In this document: one piece after another, positions 1 to 12,716 of the stretch | Layout: each line of letters starts with the position of its first letter | Position numbering within the stretch: the stretch's first letter is position 1 | From: Septoria linicola | Lineage: Eukaryota; Ascomycota; Dothideomycetes; Mycosphaerellales; Mycosphaerellaceae | Direction of reading: 5' to 3' | Assembly (NCBI GenBank): GCA_024114885.1 | Contig: CP099428.1 | Coordinates: forward strand, 1,674,001-1,738,000 | DNA length: 64,000 nucleotides | Notes under the pieces: model-generated | Told to the model about the DNA's origin: nothing | What the model saw: the letters and a program-made list of their open reading frames with translations, nothing else | Databases searched by the model: none | Translations under genes and position numbers: made by a program

Positions 1-849
1 CGGGCCTAGGTTTTACTATATTAATCGCTATAGTAGTAGCCTAGAAGGCCTTAATATCGGTCGCTAAGATAGCTTTTATTAGCTCCTCCTCTACCTACTC
101 CTTACTAAAGGCTTTAGATAGTAAGGAATATACGCTAATCTTAGCTCTACTATCTCTATTCGTACGCTTCTTTATATAGAGCTTATTAAGCTTCTCTCGT
201 AGATCTATATCGTTTAGAACACGACTCTATAAGGAATACGACGCTCGCTCGCTATAGAGAATAATCTCTACTAAGCTTAACTAGACCTTAGATTCGAGTA
301 TTTTGTCTATCTAGAAGACGTTAGCGTTATTATTAGCGTACGTAGCTCGAAGGTAGTTGTCTATACGCTTAGTCTTCGAAGGCTTCTTTACTTTCTTACG
401 CTTCTAAGTATACGTAGGAGCGACTAGAACTAGTAGACCGTTTAGGTAGTCGTATATCTACTTATCCTCGATCTTATCGTTATTACGTCTCTAAGTTTAA
501 GAATCCTCTAACTCCTCTATATCTATAAGGTAAGGAGCTAGCTAGTTTTTATCTTCGACCTCTTTAATACGAGAGTAACGATAAGCGCGGGTTCTTATAG
601 TTATAGCCTAGGTCGTAATTCGCTTCTATACTCCTATTAGCTATCTTTCGACTAGACGAGAAGGATTTAGGTTCTACTTTGTCTTTACGCTATCTCTAGC
701 TACGTAGACGCTAATTAGATCGTCCTAATCTTTCTATATAATAGAAGTAACTTAGCTAATATTAATAGGACTATCGATACTAGCTACCTTGTTCGTAGTC
801 CTCTACTAGCTCGCTCTTAGCGTTAATAAACGATCTATATTTTCAAGAT

Positions 850-2143
850 TAATCTTCTTATAGCGCTACTCTAATACTCCTATTAATACGAATAGCTTTA
901 GTAGTTCCTTATCCTAGTAGTACTATATCTTTTCTATACCTAGGCGAGGCGTTCTATAGTATATAATACCGGTCTTTAGATCTCTATATATTAAGCTCTT
1001 AGTCTCGAACTACTATAGGTACTCGTAGTTTACGGCTATATAGCCTTCGAGCTTATATATCTAATAACCTAAAATCTTTAGAGCGATCGCTATATAGGCC
1101 TTAATTATTAACCTATTATCTATCGTAGCTAAGTTAATCGAAATCTCCTAGCTATAAGTAGGCCTTAGAATATATAGATAGTCGTGATCGTAAGACTTCG
1201 CCTACTATCCTATCGATAGGCGTAGTAGCTATAGGCCTCTTTCTTCGAGTCGACGAATCGTAGCGATTATAAGGTCTTATATACTAGTAGTAATATTATC
1301 GATAGTTACTAGCTTATAGCCTTTATAGACTACCGTTTCTCTAGCCTTGAACTTAGAGTTTAGTCTTAGAGTAGACTTCTTTACTACTTCGTATAACTAC
1401 TAGACGTCTCTACCGCCTTTATTATATACTTCTAATTTAAAGTCCTTATTACTATTAATCTAACGCTAGGCTGTCTTTAAGAGCTTACTATAATCTAAGT
1501 CCTTATTATTAAGATCTAACCTAAGATAGGCCTAGAGCCTCTTACCGAAACGAAATAGAAGGCCTCGTATAAATAGAAGAGTACGAGAACGCTCGTCTAT
1601 ATACGAAGTAGGTATAGTATTAGAGTAGAGTATAAACTACCTTAAGTACTCTAAGAGATTATTATTCTCGCTATAGTTAACCTTATAAAGGTTTTCTATA
1701 TAGTAGTAGTTTCCGAGTATATATATATTATCGTACTTTCGGTACTCTTTAATAATCGACTCTTTGAACTTAGCGTAGTCTCGGTCGTAGAAACTATTAA
1801 GGCGCTAGTATCGTCTATATTAGATAACTATAACCTAAGTAAGTAACTTCTTATAAAGCTACTTATTATTATTAATAAGTAGAATAGCGTAGTTCCTATA
1901 TAGTATTTTAAAACGCTTAATATACTTAGTTACGTTCTCCCTATTAAAGAAGAGATTCTAGTCCGAGCTAGATAGTAGTAGAACCTAAGCGACAATTACC
2001 TTCTAGCTTTAGGTTACTTAGATAGTCTCTATAAGTAGCTAGAACTACGCTATAGATAGTCTACCTCCTAAGTTCGGTTCTTAAAAGATATTAGCGTTAG
2101 GGTTAAGGTTAGTACCTCCTTAGTCCTCTACCTCTATAGACAT
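850..2143 (-). mobile_element. Relic of a retrotransposon gag-like reading frame
   Basis: Translating the minus strand from an ATG at 2143 and ignoring the many TAG/TAA codons gives a coherent protein-like text. Examples are NRENVTKYIKRFKILYRNY and SFYDRDYAKFKESIIKEYRK, followed by a longer charged region. This resembles the capsid (gag) part of fungal Ty3-type LTR retrotransposons, where a helix-rich segment with F-Y-x-x-x-Y-x-x-F and E-Y-R motifs is common. I did not find reverse transcriptase, integrase or long terminal repeats, so the family assignment is tentative. Almost every interruption is a TAG or TAA, as expected from RIP acting on CAG, CAA and TGG codons. Confidence 0.4.
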
Positions 2144-2344
2144 ATCGTTGTCTAGTAGAGAGAATAAAGTAAAAGCGAGTAGTAGCTTTACTAGTAATCT
2201 TCGAATTTGCTTATTAAGTAGGTTAGATAAACTACTATCTAGTGTTTTAGGCTAGCTAATAGATACTAATTTACTTATAGAGCTTGTTCGAAGATATTCT
2301 AAGAGTATATTATACTCTCCTTAATTAGGTTTTTAAATAAAATA

Positions 2345-2369
2345 TAGTTATCGTTTAAAACGATAACTA
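2345..2369. repeat. 25-bp near-perfect palindrome between two degraded elements
   Basis: The arms TAGTTATCGTTT and AAACGATAACTA flank a central base, so the segment can fold on itself completely. It lies in the AT-rich gap between the minus-strand gag-like relic and the next degraded element. It may be a remnant of an element end or simply a product of low-complexity sequence. Confidence 0.5.
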
Positions 2370-4375
2370 AAAACAAGAGTCTAAAATTTTATTAGCTATC
2401 TAAAGGTAAACGTTAAACTTTTCTTTATAATACCGGGGCTATATTAATTATACCTAATAAGTAAGGCATGTCGTGTCGTATAGTTCGACTATTTATAGCT
2501 AGGCGCGTCTATCTTGCTTATTTAGGTAATTCGCTATATAACTATAGTAGTATAATATTACGTTAGCCTATACTATATACTAGGTCCGAGGCCTTAGACG
2601 TAATTAGTATCCTTAGCTAAACGATTAGCGTCTAACGCTGTACTAGGGCTTATTCTAAGCGATCTATATACTAGAGGATACGAGATTACCTAGACGGGTC
2701 CGGCCTATCCTATAGCCTCTACGCTATCCGAACGAGAGCGTTTTCATACTAAACTAGAGTCTAATCGAAGACTATTATAGGTATAGAGACCCTAAGTAAA
2801 TCTCCGATATAGTAAGTCGCCTTACTATCTATCTAATAATTGCCGAATAGATCTATACTAAGAAGTACTAGAGGTTTATAACTTTTCTAGGTTAAAGTAA
2901 TATCTATATTCTAGAGGCTTCTATATTATTATAGCTCTTTAAGTCGCCTCTTACGTAGGCTTCTTTTAGGCCTCTTATTAATGTTTATAGTACGTTAGTT
3001 CTCGCTTTAAGGCTACTATCTACCTTCTATACTTCTAGTCCCGGTATACGAGAGAAGAGATAGCTCTACCTTCGGCTCTATTAATAGATAATAACTACTC
3101 TAATACTAACCCTCTAGGTAGGTATAAGAGTAGTCGCTATAGAACAAGACCTATTCGGAGAGTAATAGTCTTATAATACGTTAATTAAATAGTAGTAACG
3201 AGCTTAAAATAGTAGCCCTAGAACTACGAGCCTTATACTAGGACCGTAGGACATTAAATTAATTAAGTAGAGTAAATATTCCTATCTTAGAAACGAGCTA
3301 CTACCTTACTTTTATACTAAAACTACTAAGTACGGTATATAGGTAGGCCTTTATCTTACTACTACTAGTCCTTATATTATTACTAAACTACCTATACTAG
3401 GTCGTATTATCTTCGAACGAGCTACTATTTCTAATTTCTACCGAGACTATCGAAGGTAATCTAGATTATATCTCGTCTCTATTCTCGATCCTACTATTTA
3501 ATTAGTATATAAGTAATCTAATACTATTATCTAATTTAGAGAATAACTAGGAATTAGCTTTCCTCTATAATCCTATAGCGATAGTACTTAACTCTACTAT
3601 CTTTCTTCTATACTAAGCTTAGAATACCTCTAAAACTAGTAGCGTTAGTTTAGCCTAGAGTATAGACGGCTATACCTTTACTCGCCTTAACCGACCTATC
3701 CTCTATATAATAGAGCCTTAGGAAGCTAGAGGCGGTATAGAAGACTCTCGTATTACCTACGTTAATAGTACTTTCTACCTTACCTATACTAGCTATAACC
3801 TAACTTCTCCCTAACTCTATATAGCTAGTTCTATAGACCTACTTAACTAGACTAAGTACCTACCTCTTTTCCCTAACTAGTAAGACGTAGTATATTCTAA
3901 TATTAATATTCCTAAGCTACGCTTTAACTACTCTAAATTAGCTTCTATTACTAACGAAAAAGTAAATAGTCTCTACTATATATTTTAGAGCGATAGTTTT
4001 ATCTACTACGCTATAAGTCCCGATATACTAAATTAGACTACTTTACTAGCCTCGTAGTACTTCGTAGAGCTAGTATATCCTTAGGAGAACTACCTAATTA
4101 AGCTCGGCCTAGTACTTATTAAAACTAGAGATAGCCGATAGATTCTAATATATAATAGCGCTACTTCTAAGCGTATAGGATATCCTAGAGTATAATATAG
4201 AGTCGGCTAGATATTAATTAACCTAAGTAGCGCGTTTAGACTAAGTATAAACACGAGTATCGAGAATCCTATCGTTAGCGGCACGTATTAGCCCGCGTTA
4301 AGGGATAGACCTGTCGCTAGGATCGAGCGTCTAATAGTAGGTAAAATTACCTTTTTATAATAATCGGAAAACTAA

Positions 4376-4901
4376 CTTCCTTCAAGGTATTCCCGAGCAT
4401 ACCGGAAGAGACGGAGGGGCAGGTAAACCGTGTAACGTTTGCCGAAGGCCTTGTCTAGTTTCAAGGGAAATGGTTCTTATATTTTGGCCAAGCTGATAGT
4501 ACACTTGGGGTTGCCGTGGCAGATGTGCAGCCGCTTACATAAGATTGCTTAGTAGGAGCCTTTATCAACATTATCATTGTTGCTTGTTTACACCTATCGG
4601 GGACATGCTATCTCTGCTATGTTCAAACAAGTGCCCAAAATGTCACTAACACCATCGCTATGCCGTCAAGTGCTCCCATTCCTAATGATGTCCGGAGCCG
4701 GCCCGTTCTGTGTAGTGCTGCCCAATCTTTTCCCACAAGGCTCTCAACGAGTCCTCCCTCTTTGACTCCAACTCCATGCTTAACAATCAAATCCAACATA
4801 AGAAACGTGCACTTGTCCTTCTCTTCAACCATAATATCTCAGCCGTCTATGACCCCTCGCACACTCCTCTTCGGCGTGCTCGATGCAGGTCGGGACATCA
4901 A
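4376..4901. other. Intergenic, island edge to sepH 3' side
   Basis: Normal base composition returns here. I see no gene. The stretch should hold the 3' untranslated region and terminator of the minus-strand kinase gene that ends at 4902. Confidence 0.5.
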
Positions 4902-7900
4902 CTATCGGCCCCTTGCACCTACATAACCGAGGTCAACGCTTCCACTGCCTATTCCTCTCCTTCTTTCATGCCTCTGCTGGGCAGCCATAGCGCTTTGGGT
5001 TCCAGCACTAGGAGGAATGTGTGTAGGGGTGATCTGCTGGTCAAGACTTCCCGCACGTCCCGGCGACAGCAGTCTTTCGTTACCACTCTCCGGCATCAGG
5101 CTCATCCGGCTGGTTCGACTAGGTGGTCGTTGAAAATTGCTTCGCTCTCGATGTAGGGGCGGAACGCGGCTTGAGCTTCTCGAGTGCGAAGAACTTGCCA
5201 TGGGAACGGCGGCTAGAGCATTGAGTGAAGCTAGCGAGGATGAAGATCCGGTGCTGCTGTCTCGACTCATGGGTCTGTTGTTCAGACTGATCGCACTCTG
5301 CCTTCGATCCAATGCTGGCGGCATTAAGTCGAAATAGCTTCCCCTACTCGAAAGTGCTGGACCAGCGCTGAGTGGGTTTGCAAAATTGCCAGATGGACTT
5401 TGCGATACCAAAGGGGTCGGAGGTGTCATCATGCTCAGGCCGCTAGAGCTACGTCGCGACATGGCATATCCGCCACCCTGTCGAGAAGGCGTAGGTACTG
5501 GCCGACTGTCTGCAAGCTCGCTGCTCTTCACAAGATCATTCGCCATTTCCCGGACCAGAATAGCAGGATCATGGCGGGCAAGTTCTCTTACCGAATCCAG
5601 AAGACTGTAGCGTCGCAGGAGGGAACCACCATCACCCATGGTACCGTGCTCGATCATACCCTGTCCTTCACAAGCATCACAAATGCTTCGTATGACGCGC
5701 AGCAAGTTCAGTCGCACAAGAGCCTTCTTTGCATGCATCTTGACTGCAGCGCGTTCGAAGAGGGTGCGGTTGGCCAGGCTAGCAGCAACAGCCGGACTCA
5801 ATCGGAGAAGCTTCTGCAGAGGTTCAAGCAGGTTTTCAAACGCATCTGCCTTGCTCTCGTTAAAGCATTGCACGAGCGCCTCATCAAACTTGAATGATGT
5901 TTCCAAGAGGTGTTCTTCCACTTTTGCAGTCTCTTCCTGTAGCCAAATGAAAATGGCGTCCAGTGCAGTGACTGCCCAGTACTGATCGGCAAGCAAAGAT
6001 ATGTAAAATTGCAGACCTTTGTTCTGCCAAAGAATTTTTCGCCCGACCTTGCCTGAGTGTGCCATGTCGCAAATGATCGGAAGAGCGAACTCTTTGAGCG
6101 GTCTTTCAGTCTTGACAATCTTCTGTAGCAATGGCACAATTCCAGACAGCGCTGCATCTTCTTGCCTTCCGGTACTGAGCCGGCACAGGTTGTACATCGT
6201 TGCCAGGATCTGATTTGAAATGTCTCGGAAGTGCTGCGCGCTGGCAGTCGACCGACTATGCGATGGGATACTGGACCCGAGCAAGTCTGTGAGCGCCTCA
6301 ATCGCATTGCTGTTCTGTAGTGCGTCAAGCGTAGTTGACAGCATGCTGAGGTTCTTGATGAACTTCAGCATGACGACCTGATTGGCTGGTCTCAGTCGCC
6401 GGAGATCTTTGAGCACTCGTTTCAGAACCATGCGATCAGCAATGAGCTCCTTGACATGGTTCTCTGCTTGACTGAACAACAGGAAGATGTTGACCACTCG
6501 GCCTTCGACAATCTCTGCGAGCTCGCGGTCATCTTCGTCCAGCACACGGTTGAGTACCAGAGAGAGAGGATAAAGTACAGCACTCCGAGAGAAGATACGA
6601 CAGAAGTCGTTCTTCGGCGTAGGCCCTTGAAGCTCAAACACAGACCAGATACCATTGACGCCAACGAGAACCAGCTCACGACCGGCTTCAGTGTCGTAGT
6701 CCTCCTCGAGAAACTCGACAAGTACATTGAGTCCTCCGCATGATATGAACATTTGCAGCGTAAGACCGGTGTTCTGGTACATCATGCGAACAAAGTTGGC
6801 CGCTTCCAGGCGAATCTCGGTCGCATACTTCTTCAACGCAAATGAAGAGATGATCGGAATTCCTCCCACGAAACAGAGATTCTCTTGCGCTTCGATGCTG
6901 TCGGATAGAATCACATTGACGATCCTCAACAAGCGCAGGATGATGTAGGATCTTGGTATCTCAGCCAGTATTTCCAAGATCGGAAGCATGCCGTGGCTGC
7001 TAACGATGACATTCTTGACATCCGGGCTTTCGGCAACGATCATAACCAGCTGATCGACAATTTCGGCGAGTACATCTTCAGGTTGATTAACCTTCAGATC
7101 CGACACGAGACTTTCCACGACAGCGCATAGACGAGCATGTTTGTCTCTGGCCACATTGGACTCCAGGTCAACCGCATCCAGTTCTTCTTCCAATGCCTTG
7201 AACGGATCTTCCTCATCTTCTTCATCATCATCATCATCACCCCACGATACAGAGTTGGTCAACTTCAGCGTTCCACTAGCCTCGCTACTACCAGAAGACT
7301 TGGGGCTGGAGCGTTTTGTGTGATTTTGTTCCTTGGCACTCTGTAGGCTAATAGTCTGCTCGTCAAAAACCAGATCGGCGCCAAAGTCTTCGTCGTGATC
7401 ATCCTCGGCATACTTTTGGATCTCCAGACTAGACCTGTTCCGTCGCATAGCGGCGGCATCGTGCACCAGCTGAGTGGGCGTGTGCGTTCTGCGCCTCCGC
7501 ATGCTACCGCCAATTTTGGACTGTACATTGAGATCACGAGGGTTGTAATTGCGACTGGGAGAGAAGCCTTGCAACTTTTTGATGAATGCGTCTTCGTCGT
7601 TTGGCACAAGATCTGAGTAGTCTTCCTCGTCTTCTTCTCGAAAGCGATCTTTGTTGGCGGATGCTGGCTGTGATGGCTTCACACTCTGCCTGGGAGGCGT
7701 GGTCCGGAGCTTAGGGATCGCACTGTGCCTCGATGCAGGTCTCAAGATCTGTGTCTTTGGCTGCGAATCCTTGCTGGACTTGCGCTCATGCCTGTCGTTC
7801 GTTCCACTTCTTTTCGGAGCCTGCCCCGGCGGAGGCTGATGCTTGATCTCGTCAGATGTTGTGCGAGGCGGGTAGTATGGACGCACTGTTTCAAGCGCAT

Positions 7901-9711
7901 TGCCTTCTGTAAGTTGCATTGACGAGCGCACAGTGAGCTCGCCTTGAAATTCGCCGTCCCACTCCTCGACCTTCCCATCTGTCTCGGGAATAACCTCGAT
8001 GTGAGCATACTGCTTCAGCTTTTCCGAGCTGAAAAGACCGGCATCATGTGGTCGGAGATGTGCTGGCAGCTGGAGACCAGCCATGCCGCTCGTCAACGAG
8101 GCAAAATCATCATCCCAATTATCCCGTCGAATATCATCTGACGGCGATTGAAAGGCTTCCGGTCCCTGTGACTTCCTTTGGCCCAGTCGGAAGGCAGGTT
8201 TCGAGACTGGATCAGGCTTCGCCTTTGTGCCAGCAACGCCGGGCTTGGCAGAGCTTCGTGAGGTTGGACGTGATGCGATCTTGCTAGATGGCCGTCGGCT
8301 ACTGCCGTTCGACTGCGCTGGCGGTGGACTAGCCTTCAGTGCTTCGTTCCATTCCTGGACACTTTTCACAGCCTCGGTGTACTCTGTCGGCTTCGCTTTA
8401 TTACCCTTTTTCGCTGAAACAATCCAAGGATGTCTGAGCAGCTTCTTGGCTGATACTCGCAGATTGGGATCCTTCTGAAAACACTGCATCAGAAAGTCGC
8501 GAACTAGAGGGCTTGCGCCTTCTGGGAGAGGCGGGTGATCGTCGTTGACAATGCGGAATAGTGCGGGCATGGGTGCGAATTTTGAATATGGCGGCTTGCC
8601 GTCAAGGAGCTCTATCACAGTACAGCCCAGAGACCATATATCGCTGGCTGTAGTGGCTCCAGACAGCTCAATAACTTCTGGCGCCATCCAATACGGGGTT
8701 CCAACCACACTGCCCTCTGCCAGGCCTGACTGTTTGGTCGCCACACCAAAATCAGCCAGCTTGATGAGACCTTCTTTTGTCGTGAGGATGTTGGCGCCTT
8801 TGATGTCTCTGTGAATGACACCCTGTTCGTGCAAGAATAAAAGACCCTGCAGGACCTGAGAAATATAGAGTGCAACCAGGTTCTCCGGAAACTTGCCAAA
8901 GTTCTTGCAGATGCTATGCAAACTGCCCTGCTCGCAATACTCCAGAATGATGTATAGGGAGTCAGTCGACTTGACAAAGCCATGGTACTTGACAATGTTT
9001 GCGTGATTGAGATTCTTGAGCAGGTCGATCTCTTGCATAATGACATTCAGCTCGGCTTTGGGCATATCAGACAGGCGGACCTGCTTTATGGCGACCGTCT
9101 CCCCTGTAGACCAGTTGAGGGCGGCATAGACACTCCCAAAGGCTCCTCGGCCAAGGCATTGGCCCAGTTGCTGTGACAAGTCAGCCATCACATACCCTTT
9201 TTGACTTTTCGCATTGTGCATGCACAGGTGAGGGGAGGTGATGTGAGGGTGTGAGTGATTACAGCTGAGGCGTCTGGCTGAGACAAGGTCTTCGCTGGCC
9301 AACCTCATGCATCCCTCGTCACTCGTAAACCAATGCAATGATTCCACGTACATAGTCCTTTAAGCCCTCGACTTCCTTGGCAGTGCGCTGCGCAGTGCCA
9401 TCCTTGCTGGGCAGCTTCTCGCGGACTGCCAGCGCATGAGCAGCACTTCCACGCCGCGTGGATCGTGTCTGAGCAGCAGGAACACTGCTCTTGTTGTGGG
9501 AGTCGCCGCCGCCGCCATTTTCCTTGTCCGAGCTGCCTCGGAGTTTGGCACTCCGCAGCACGCCGCTTCCCCCGCCGCTCACGCTCGATTGCTTGGGGGT
9601 GGCATGCTGGCGGGACTGGGCGATGCTCGTGTTGGCTCGGTGTGAGGTGGACGGCCTACTGCTGGTGCTTCCTTGAGAGGGCGTGGCGCTCGGTGATAAA
9701 GGCGGAGGCAT
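4902..9711 (-). CDS. sepH: SepH/Cdc7-type septation protein kinase
   Basis: Two exons, 9711-9352 and 9170-4902, give 1542 residues. The 181-nt intron starts GTACGT and ends GACTTGTCACAG, with CTGAC as branch site. The first 120 residues are Pro/Ser-rich. The kinase domain runs from about residue 120 to 375: glycine loop 127-132, VAIK Lys149, HRD Asp242, DFG Asp260, and an APE motif. A disordered linker with acidic runs follows (about 400-750), then a helical ARM/HEAT-like region (about 750-1260) and a Ser-rich tail. The order and the text around GQCLGRGAFGSVYAALNW match the septation-initiation kinase SepH of Aspergillus (Cdc7 in fission yeast), which acts at spindle pole bodies to trigger septum formation. 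A MAPKKK is the nearest alternative, but the long C-terminal region argues for SepH. No breaks seen. Confidence 0.9.
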
Positions 9712-10710
9712 CGTCGTCGTTGCTCGTTACCGTTGGCGAGTGGGGGAGGCGCTGAGCACGGTCGGGGAAGACATGGACAGAGCTGCCAGCGGAGCGGAGA
9801 GAGACGGAGAGGTGGTGGTGGTGGGAGGATATGGTCGGCAGGAAGGGCTCATGGTCTGCCTTGCCTGTGCCTGTGCCTGTGCCTGTGCCTTGAGAAAGAC
9901 TGAAGTCGGTGTCTTCTTGCGGCAGAAGTTGGGCAGTGACGATGGACTGAGACTGGGCACGCGAGCGACTGCCTCTGCGCAGTGATGAGCGAGCGAGTGA
10001 GCCACAGAGCGAAGGAATAACGGCGGCGCCGGTAGAACAACCAGCAGCTGAACGAACGAGCGAGCGAGCGGTCATTGGGCTGAAGCGTCAAGCCATCGAC
10101 GTCCCAAACAGCACGCTCAGACCAGCTTCTGGCAAGAGAGTCCGTCCCCAAAATGTGTTGTCGAATCCAGTCCGCGAGTCCAGCACGCGTCTGCCTCTTC
10201 CCACTAACTAGTTAACTGAATGACACAAAAGAGAGAAAGCGTGCGCGCGGCCGAGAGTGGCCAAAGGAACGACGAGAATACCGGTTTCACAGCGCGTCGC
10301 CTTCCTTTGCTGCAGTAGTCACGGGGAGAACCTTGCATTGCCCGGCCCAACTCGGCATCTCGACAACATACTGCACAACTCAATCTGTCGCGACTTCTCG
10401 TTACTATGCACTAGTTAACTCTATGCTGCTCAGTTATGCATCAATTACATTCAACCCAATCATCCTGACCGAACATCTTTCCCGCCAGATCGATCCGAAC
10501 ATCAACCTTCTGCCTGCGCATATCATCAAAAACTGACCTCGCACCTCGCATGTGAAGGGTCACGACCGGAAAGCTTCCTGTCTTCCTATCTTGTGCCCAA
10601 GCTCACCACGCCTCATCACTGTCACTGCGTAAGTTGCTCAGACATGACTCTCTCCTAAAACATTCTTCCTCGTCACGCACCCACCTTCCCTTCCGGCATG
10701 TCGAAACATC
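9712..10710. promoter_or_regulatory. Shared upstream region of two divergent genes
   Basis: This 1-kb stretch separates the start of the minus-strand kinase from the plus-strand gene at 10711, so it should hold both promoters and 5' untranslated regions. It contains pyrimidine-rich tracts just before 10711, common at fungal transcription starts, and a hexanucleotide repeat. I cannot place individual sites. Confidence 0.4.
9862..9890. repeat. Hexanucleotide microsatellite (TGCCTG)
   Basis: Four full copies plus five bases of the unit TGCCTG stand in tandem within the upstream region of the kinase gene. They are not inside a supported coding sequence. Confidence 0.85.
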
Positions 10711-11238
10711 ATGTCCTTCAACGAGAACTACTTCATGGGCACTGCCGCCACTTCACTCATCAATGGCAATAATATCAAGCTGGCCCTAGAAGATGTCCTG
10801 ATTGGCGACCCTCGCCCCAGCGCCATTGAGCACACCCTCTCCAAATACTGCTCGTCTCAGCTCACCTGGGCGAATCACGAGGGCACGTTCGGCTTGTTGG
10901 ACTTGATCCCTCATATCCGCTCCTGGCGGCTGCAAATGGTCCAAGTCCGGGTCGATATCACTCATCTCGTCACGCAAGGCAATACCACCGCAAATCGCCA
11001 CATGACCTACTTCACGAGAAAAGATGGCACCGGCTGCGAGATCGAGTGCTTCCAGTTCATCATTTCCGGCGAAGACGGCATGTGGCTTAGCGTCTGCGAG
11101 AACTCCACAATTGTTCGAAATGTTCGATTCCACAGCTCAAGCACAGCCGAGGACCGCAAACAGAAACGACCTCCGATGGTGAAGAGGGCATCGTGGCCCG
11201 ATGAGCGACACGCATCGACGGATCGCGGAACGTCATGA
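10711..11238 (+). CDS. Hypothetical protein, possibly NTF2/SnoaL-like fold
   Basis: A single-exon frame of 175 residues begins at ATGTCCTTCAAC. I do not recognise a named family. Residues about 15-130 have an N-terminal helical part and then alternating hydrophobic strands (for example CEIECFQFIISGEDG and GMWLSVCENSTIV). This layout is similar to NTF2-like/SnoaL-like proteins, which use a cone-shaped fold for many roles. The last 35 residues are basic and probably disordered. The stop lies only 61 bp before the start of the next gene on the same strand. An upstream ATG at 10698 is out of frame or very short, so 10711 is preferred. Confidence 0.6.
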   Translation: MSFNENYFMGTAATSLINGNNIKLALEDVLIGDPRPSAIEHTLSKYCSSQLTWANHEGTFGLLDLIPHIRSWRLQMVQVRVDITHLVTQGNTTANRHMTYFTRKDGTGCEIECFQFIISGEDGMWLSVCENSTIVRNVRFHSSSTAEDRKQKRPPMVKRASWPDERHASTDRGTS

Positions 11239-11299
11239 GCGAATTCATCGAGTTTTTACTGATACAACTCTGTAGCGAACGACCTTTCTCCAAGTCTTC

Positions 11300-12181
11300 A
11301 TGATGGCCCCAACAGTGCCTCTTGCTTCATCCTTGCTGGGACTACCGTTTGAGCTGCGAGAACAGATCCTCCGTGAGGTCTTCGTGCAGCGAATACCCGT
11401 TCGAATGCCGATTATTGCTACACGAGGTGTGACTTGCCCTGCCCCGCGTATGCCCGGAATGAGGGACAATGACTTGTACTGGGATATTGACCAGGCTACC
11501 TGGCGATTGCAACATCACGAAGGGACAACCGCCAGTGAGAAGCAGAAAGCCTACCTAATGCCGGATGATAGCAACCGCCTTGGCATCCGCCTGACAAGCA
11601 TTGCAGCAATAGCGCAAGTCAACAAGTCCCTGCGAGAAGAAGTTTCGAGCTTCCTTCGACTTGCTACCATTGATGTTGTCGCTGAGGTTGCCAAGTTCGA
11701 CTTCTCGCATGTACAGGCTTTCCTTGCAGGACTTCCTGCGGCACGACTCCAGGACTTCGTTGTGAGAGACGATGGTACCTCAAGCTGTACAATCGCCATC
11801 GACCTTTGCCGACCGCCCGATGGTGCTCTAGGAAGATCTTCTGCAAATCTCAATGAGTGGCTTACATTTCTGCTATCCATCGATGCAGCTAGAGGAGGAC
11901 AACCTGAAGTCGAGCTTGCATCGCATTATCGCATATCTGTCTCGCCATTCATCGAACGTACCTCAGATACATTATCAACGCAGGGTCTTCTGCAGATGTT
12001 GTACAACAAGCATGAGCACAGACAGCCTGGGCCAGACAAACTGGATCTGTACAAGATTTTGCACGCATGGTGGGCAAGATGGAGAGTCGAAAGCCACTTG
12101 CTCGATGGCTCTAGTTGGACCAGGCATGCGAGTCCTGATGATCTGCGACTGCCGAGCTTGACCAGAAGTTTCGTCCGATAA
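11300..12181 (+). CDS. Hypothetical protein with F-box-like N-terminus
   Basis: A single-exon frame of 293 residues begins with two consecutive ATG codons. Residues about 11-30 (LLGLPFELREQILREVF) look like the first helices of fungal F-box or 2EXR-type domains, which start with a Leu-Pro-x-Glu-Leu-Arg motif. The text IAAIAQVNKSLREEVSSFL at about 100-120 fits the next segment of such proteins. F-box proteins recruit targets to SCF ubiquitin ligases, but most fungal members of this type are uncharacterised. The gene follows the preceding one by 61 bp on the same strand. Confidence 0.6.
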   Translation: MMAPTVPLASSLLGLPFELREQILREVFVQRIPVRMPIIATRGVTCPAPRMPGMRDNDLYWDIDQATWRLQHHEGTTASEKQKAYLMPDDSNRLGIRLTSIAAIAQVNKSLREEVSSFLRLATIDVVAEVAKFDFSHVQAFLAGLPAARLQDFVVRDDGTSSCTIAIDLCRPPDGALGRSSANLNEWLTFLLSIDAARGGQPEVELASHYRISVSPFIERTSDTLSTQGLLQMLYNKHEHRQPGPDKLDLYKILHAWWARWRVESHLLDGSSWTRHASPDDLRLPSLTRSFVR

Positions 12182-12716
12182 GCCGATGTTGCAGCCAGGT
12201 TGTAGTAGGAACTTTCCACGCTCATCTGTGCTCCCGGATTGCACTCTTTGGCTTGTCGTGGTCGTACGGATCCGCATCTCCACGGTATTTGAATGGCCTT
12301 GCCGTAAGCGTGGCCACCGGACCTCGAGTCATTCCTTTCATACTGGCATGCTCCTTCATTGGCTCGCACGATGCTGTGACATCTGCTGTGGCGCATGTAG
12401 TAGGAGTGTGGTCGCTGGTAATGCGCAAACATGAATGCTACGTGGCATGGTGATCACCACGAGAGATATTATTACCCGATGGCAGGTCTGCAAGAGTCGT
12501 TTATCACAAGCTATCGTCATCCGTCCACAAAACCACATGATCTCAACTCAGCTCAAGCAGTTCTGGAGGTCACGATAATGAAACGCGGCACGAATGGTCC
12601 TTAAATCTCTGTTGTCATAGTTCGCGGCCTATGTCACCTCGCGGGGCCGGGCTAAGCTCGTCGACTATCACATCGACACTACTATATTGCAGTTGGAGCT
12701 GCACCACATGACCACA
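12182..12716. other. Intergenic between convergent genes
   Basis: Two genes converge here. I see no further gene, only presumed 3' untranslated regions. Confidence 0.5.

Larger units (their letters stand above)
1..4375. repeat. RIP-degraded, AT-rich repeat island
   Basis: The stretch is dominated by TA, CTA and TAG words. CpA and TpG are almost absent while CpG remains common, and no reading frame of even 60 codons survives. That is the signature of repeat-induced point mutation, which in ascomycetes converts CpA to TpA in duplicated DNA. Composition switches abruptly to normal gene-like sequence at about 4375. The block probably holds at least two elements: one on the minus strand up to about 2143 and an unidentified one from about 2460 to 4320. 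It continues off the left edge, so its full length is unknown. The composition is seen directly; the RIP mechanism is inferred from it. Confidence 0.85.
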
